Shown: in pieces, positions 4,863 to 5,076 of the stretch
Position numbering within the stretch: position 1 is the stretch's first letter
How the letters are laid out: the number at the start of each line of letters is the position of its first letter
From: JBFILW01 sp041612005
GTDB taxonomy: Bacteria; Gemmatimonadota; Gemmatimonadetes; Palauibacterales; Palauibacteraceae
Assembly (NCBI GenBank): GCA_041612005.1
Contig: JBFILW010000202.1
Coordinates: forward strand, 1 to 5,076
Length of the DNA stretch: 5,076 bases
Reading direction: 5' to 3'
Made by a program: the position numbers and the translations under genes
Notes under the pieces: model-generated
Seen by the model: the letters and a program-made list of their open reading frames with translations, nothing else
Databases searched by the model: none
Told to the model about the DNA's origin: nothing

Positions 4863-4912
4863 CCGGGCGGCTTCAAAGGCACGCCGGCCCGGGCCCGGAA
4901 ACGTCCGGGGCC
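4863..4912 (+). terminator. two adjacent GC-rich hairpins, possible weak terminator or attenuator
   Basis: CCGGGC (4863-4868) pairs with GCCCGG (4887-4892). GGCCCGGA (4892-4899) pairs with TCCGGGGCC (4904-4912) across an AACG loop, with one bulged G at 4910. The two stems share base 4892, so they sit end to end or compete at the boundary. There is no U-run. They fill most of the gap between the DUF1439 and DUF456 genes. Confidence 0.3.
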
Positions 4913-4935
4913 GCCGTTCCGTAGGAAAGCTCGGA

Positions 4936-5076
4936 ATGGACATCGTACTCTGGATTCTCGCCTTAGCGTTGGTCGTGGCCGGGATCGCCGGCGCGTTTCT
5001 GCCGGCCATCCCGGGAGCGCTGCTGGTGTTCGCCGGCTTGGTGCTGGCCGCGTGGGCGGATGGGTTCGTGCACGTC
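4936..5076 (+). CDS. DUF456 family membrane protein, N-terminal part (cut by window end)
   Basis: ATG 4936 follows AGGA at 4923-4926 with a 9-base spacer. The 47 codons in the window encode an apolar start MDIVLWILALALVVAGIAGAF's type of first helix (residues 2-20), the tight turn LPAIPGALLVFAG (22-34), and a second helix leading to AAWADGF. The glycine spacing and the LPxxPG turn between the first two helices are characteristic of DUF456, small glycine-rich inner-membrane proteins usually near 160 residues. The remainder lies beyond the window. Function is unknown. It follows the DUF1439 gene by 78 bases that contain two hairpins, so co-transcription is uncertain. Confidence 0.82.
   Translation, partial: MDIVLWILALALVVAGIAGAFLPAIPGALLVFAGLVLAAWADGFVHV

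Noticed and set aside
1..5076. Search by eye for CRISPR repeats, tRNA/rRNA, insertion-sequence ends, integrases or toxin-antitoxin pairs
   Set aside because: None seen; gene content and composition are uniform and look like ordinary chromosome.

Overview
The window is about 5.1 kb of GC-rich bacterial DNA with compact, mostly G/C-ending genes, short spacers and AGGAG-type ribosome binding sites. There are no RNA genes, insertion sequences, integrases or CRISPR repeats. The mix of families (a divergent Fpg/Nei-like glycosylase, a Cys/Met-metabolism PLP enzyme, a DinB-fold protein, a DUF1439 lipoprotein, a DUF456 membrane protein, and a four-helix orphan membrane protein) together with the base composition fits an environmental chromosome of the Gemmatimonadota/Acidobacteriota type. 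That placement is inferred from remembered family resemblance, not from a search.

Left part (1-754): the probable 3' end of an unknown gene, a 19-codon ORF with a good ribosome binding site, and about 210 bases rich in inverted repeats. These lead into a small orphan gene of 105 codons (358-675). A 15-codon reading frame overlaps the orphan's start as TGATG. A strong hairpin (689-713) separates the orphan from the convergent glycosylase gene.

Middle (755-2456): the glycosylase gene (minus strand, 755-1660) is divergent from an orphan membrane protein gene (1751-2317). Downstream of the latter lies a 31-codon ORF encoding one hydrophobic helix (2361-2456), preceded by a tight hairpin.

Right part (2514-5076): a run of plus-strand genes encodes the trans-sulfuration PLP enzyme (2514-3686), the DinB-family protein (3761-4300), the DUF1439 protein (4327-4857, possibly starting at a CTG at 4297 that overlaps the DinB stop), and the first 47 codons of a DUF456 protein cut by the window edge (from 4936). 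Spacers are 26 to 78 bases, so several of these may be co-transcribed. The only functional link I can suggest is weak: the PLP enzyme handles sulfur amino acids, and some DinB-fold proteins are thiol transferases.

Most of the window looks like ordinary chromosomal housekeeping and conserved-hypothetical content. The parts most worth a second look are the palindrome-rich leader with its coupled mini-ORF and orphan gene, the unannotated 31-residue membrane peptide, and the glycosylase, whose catalytic residues are intact while several damage-recognition positions are substituted.
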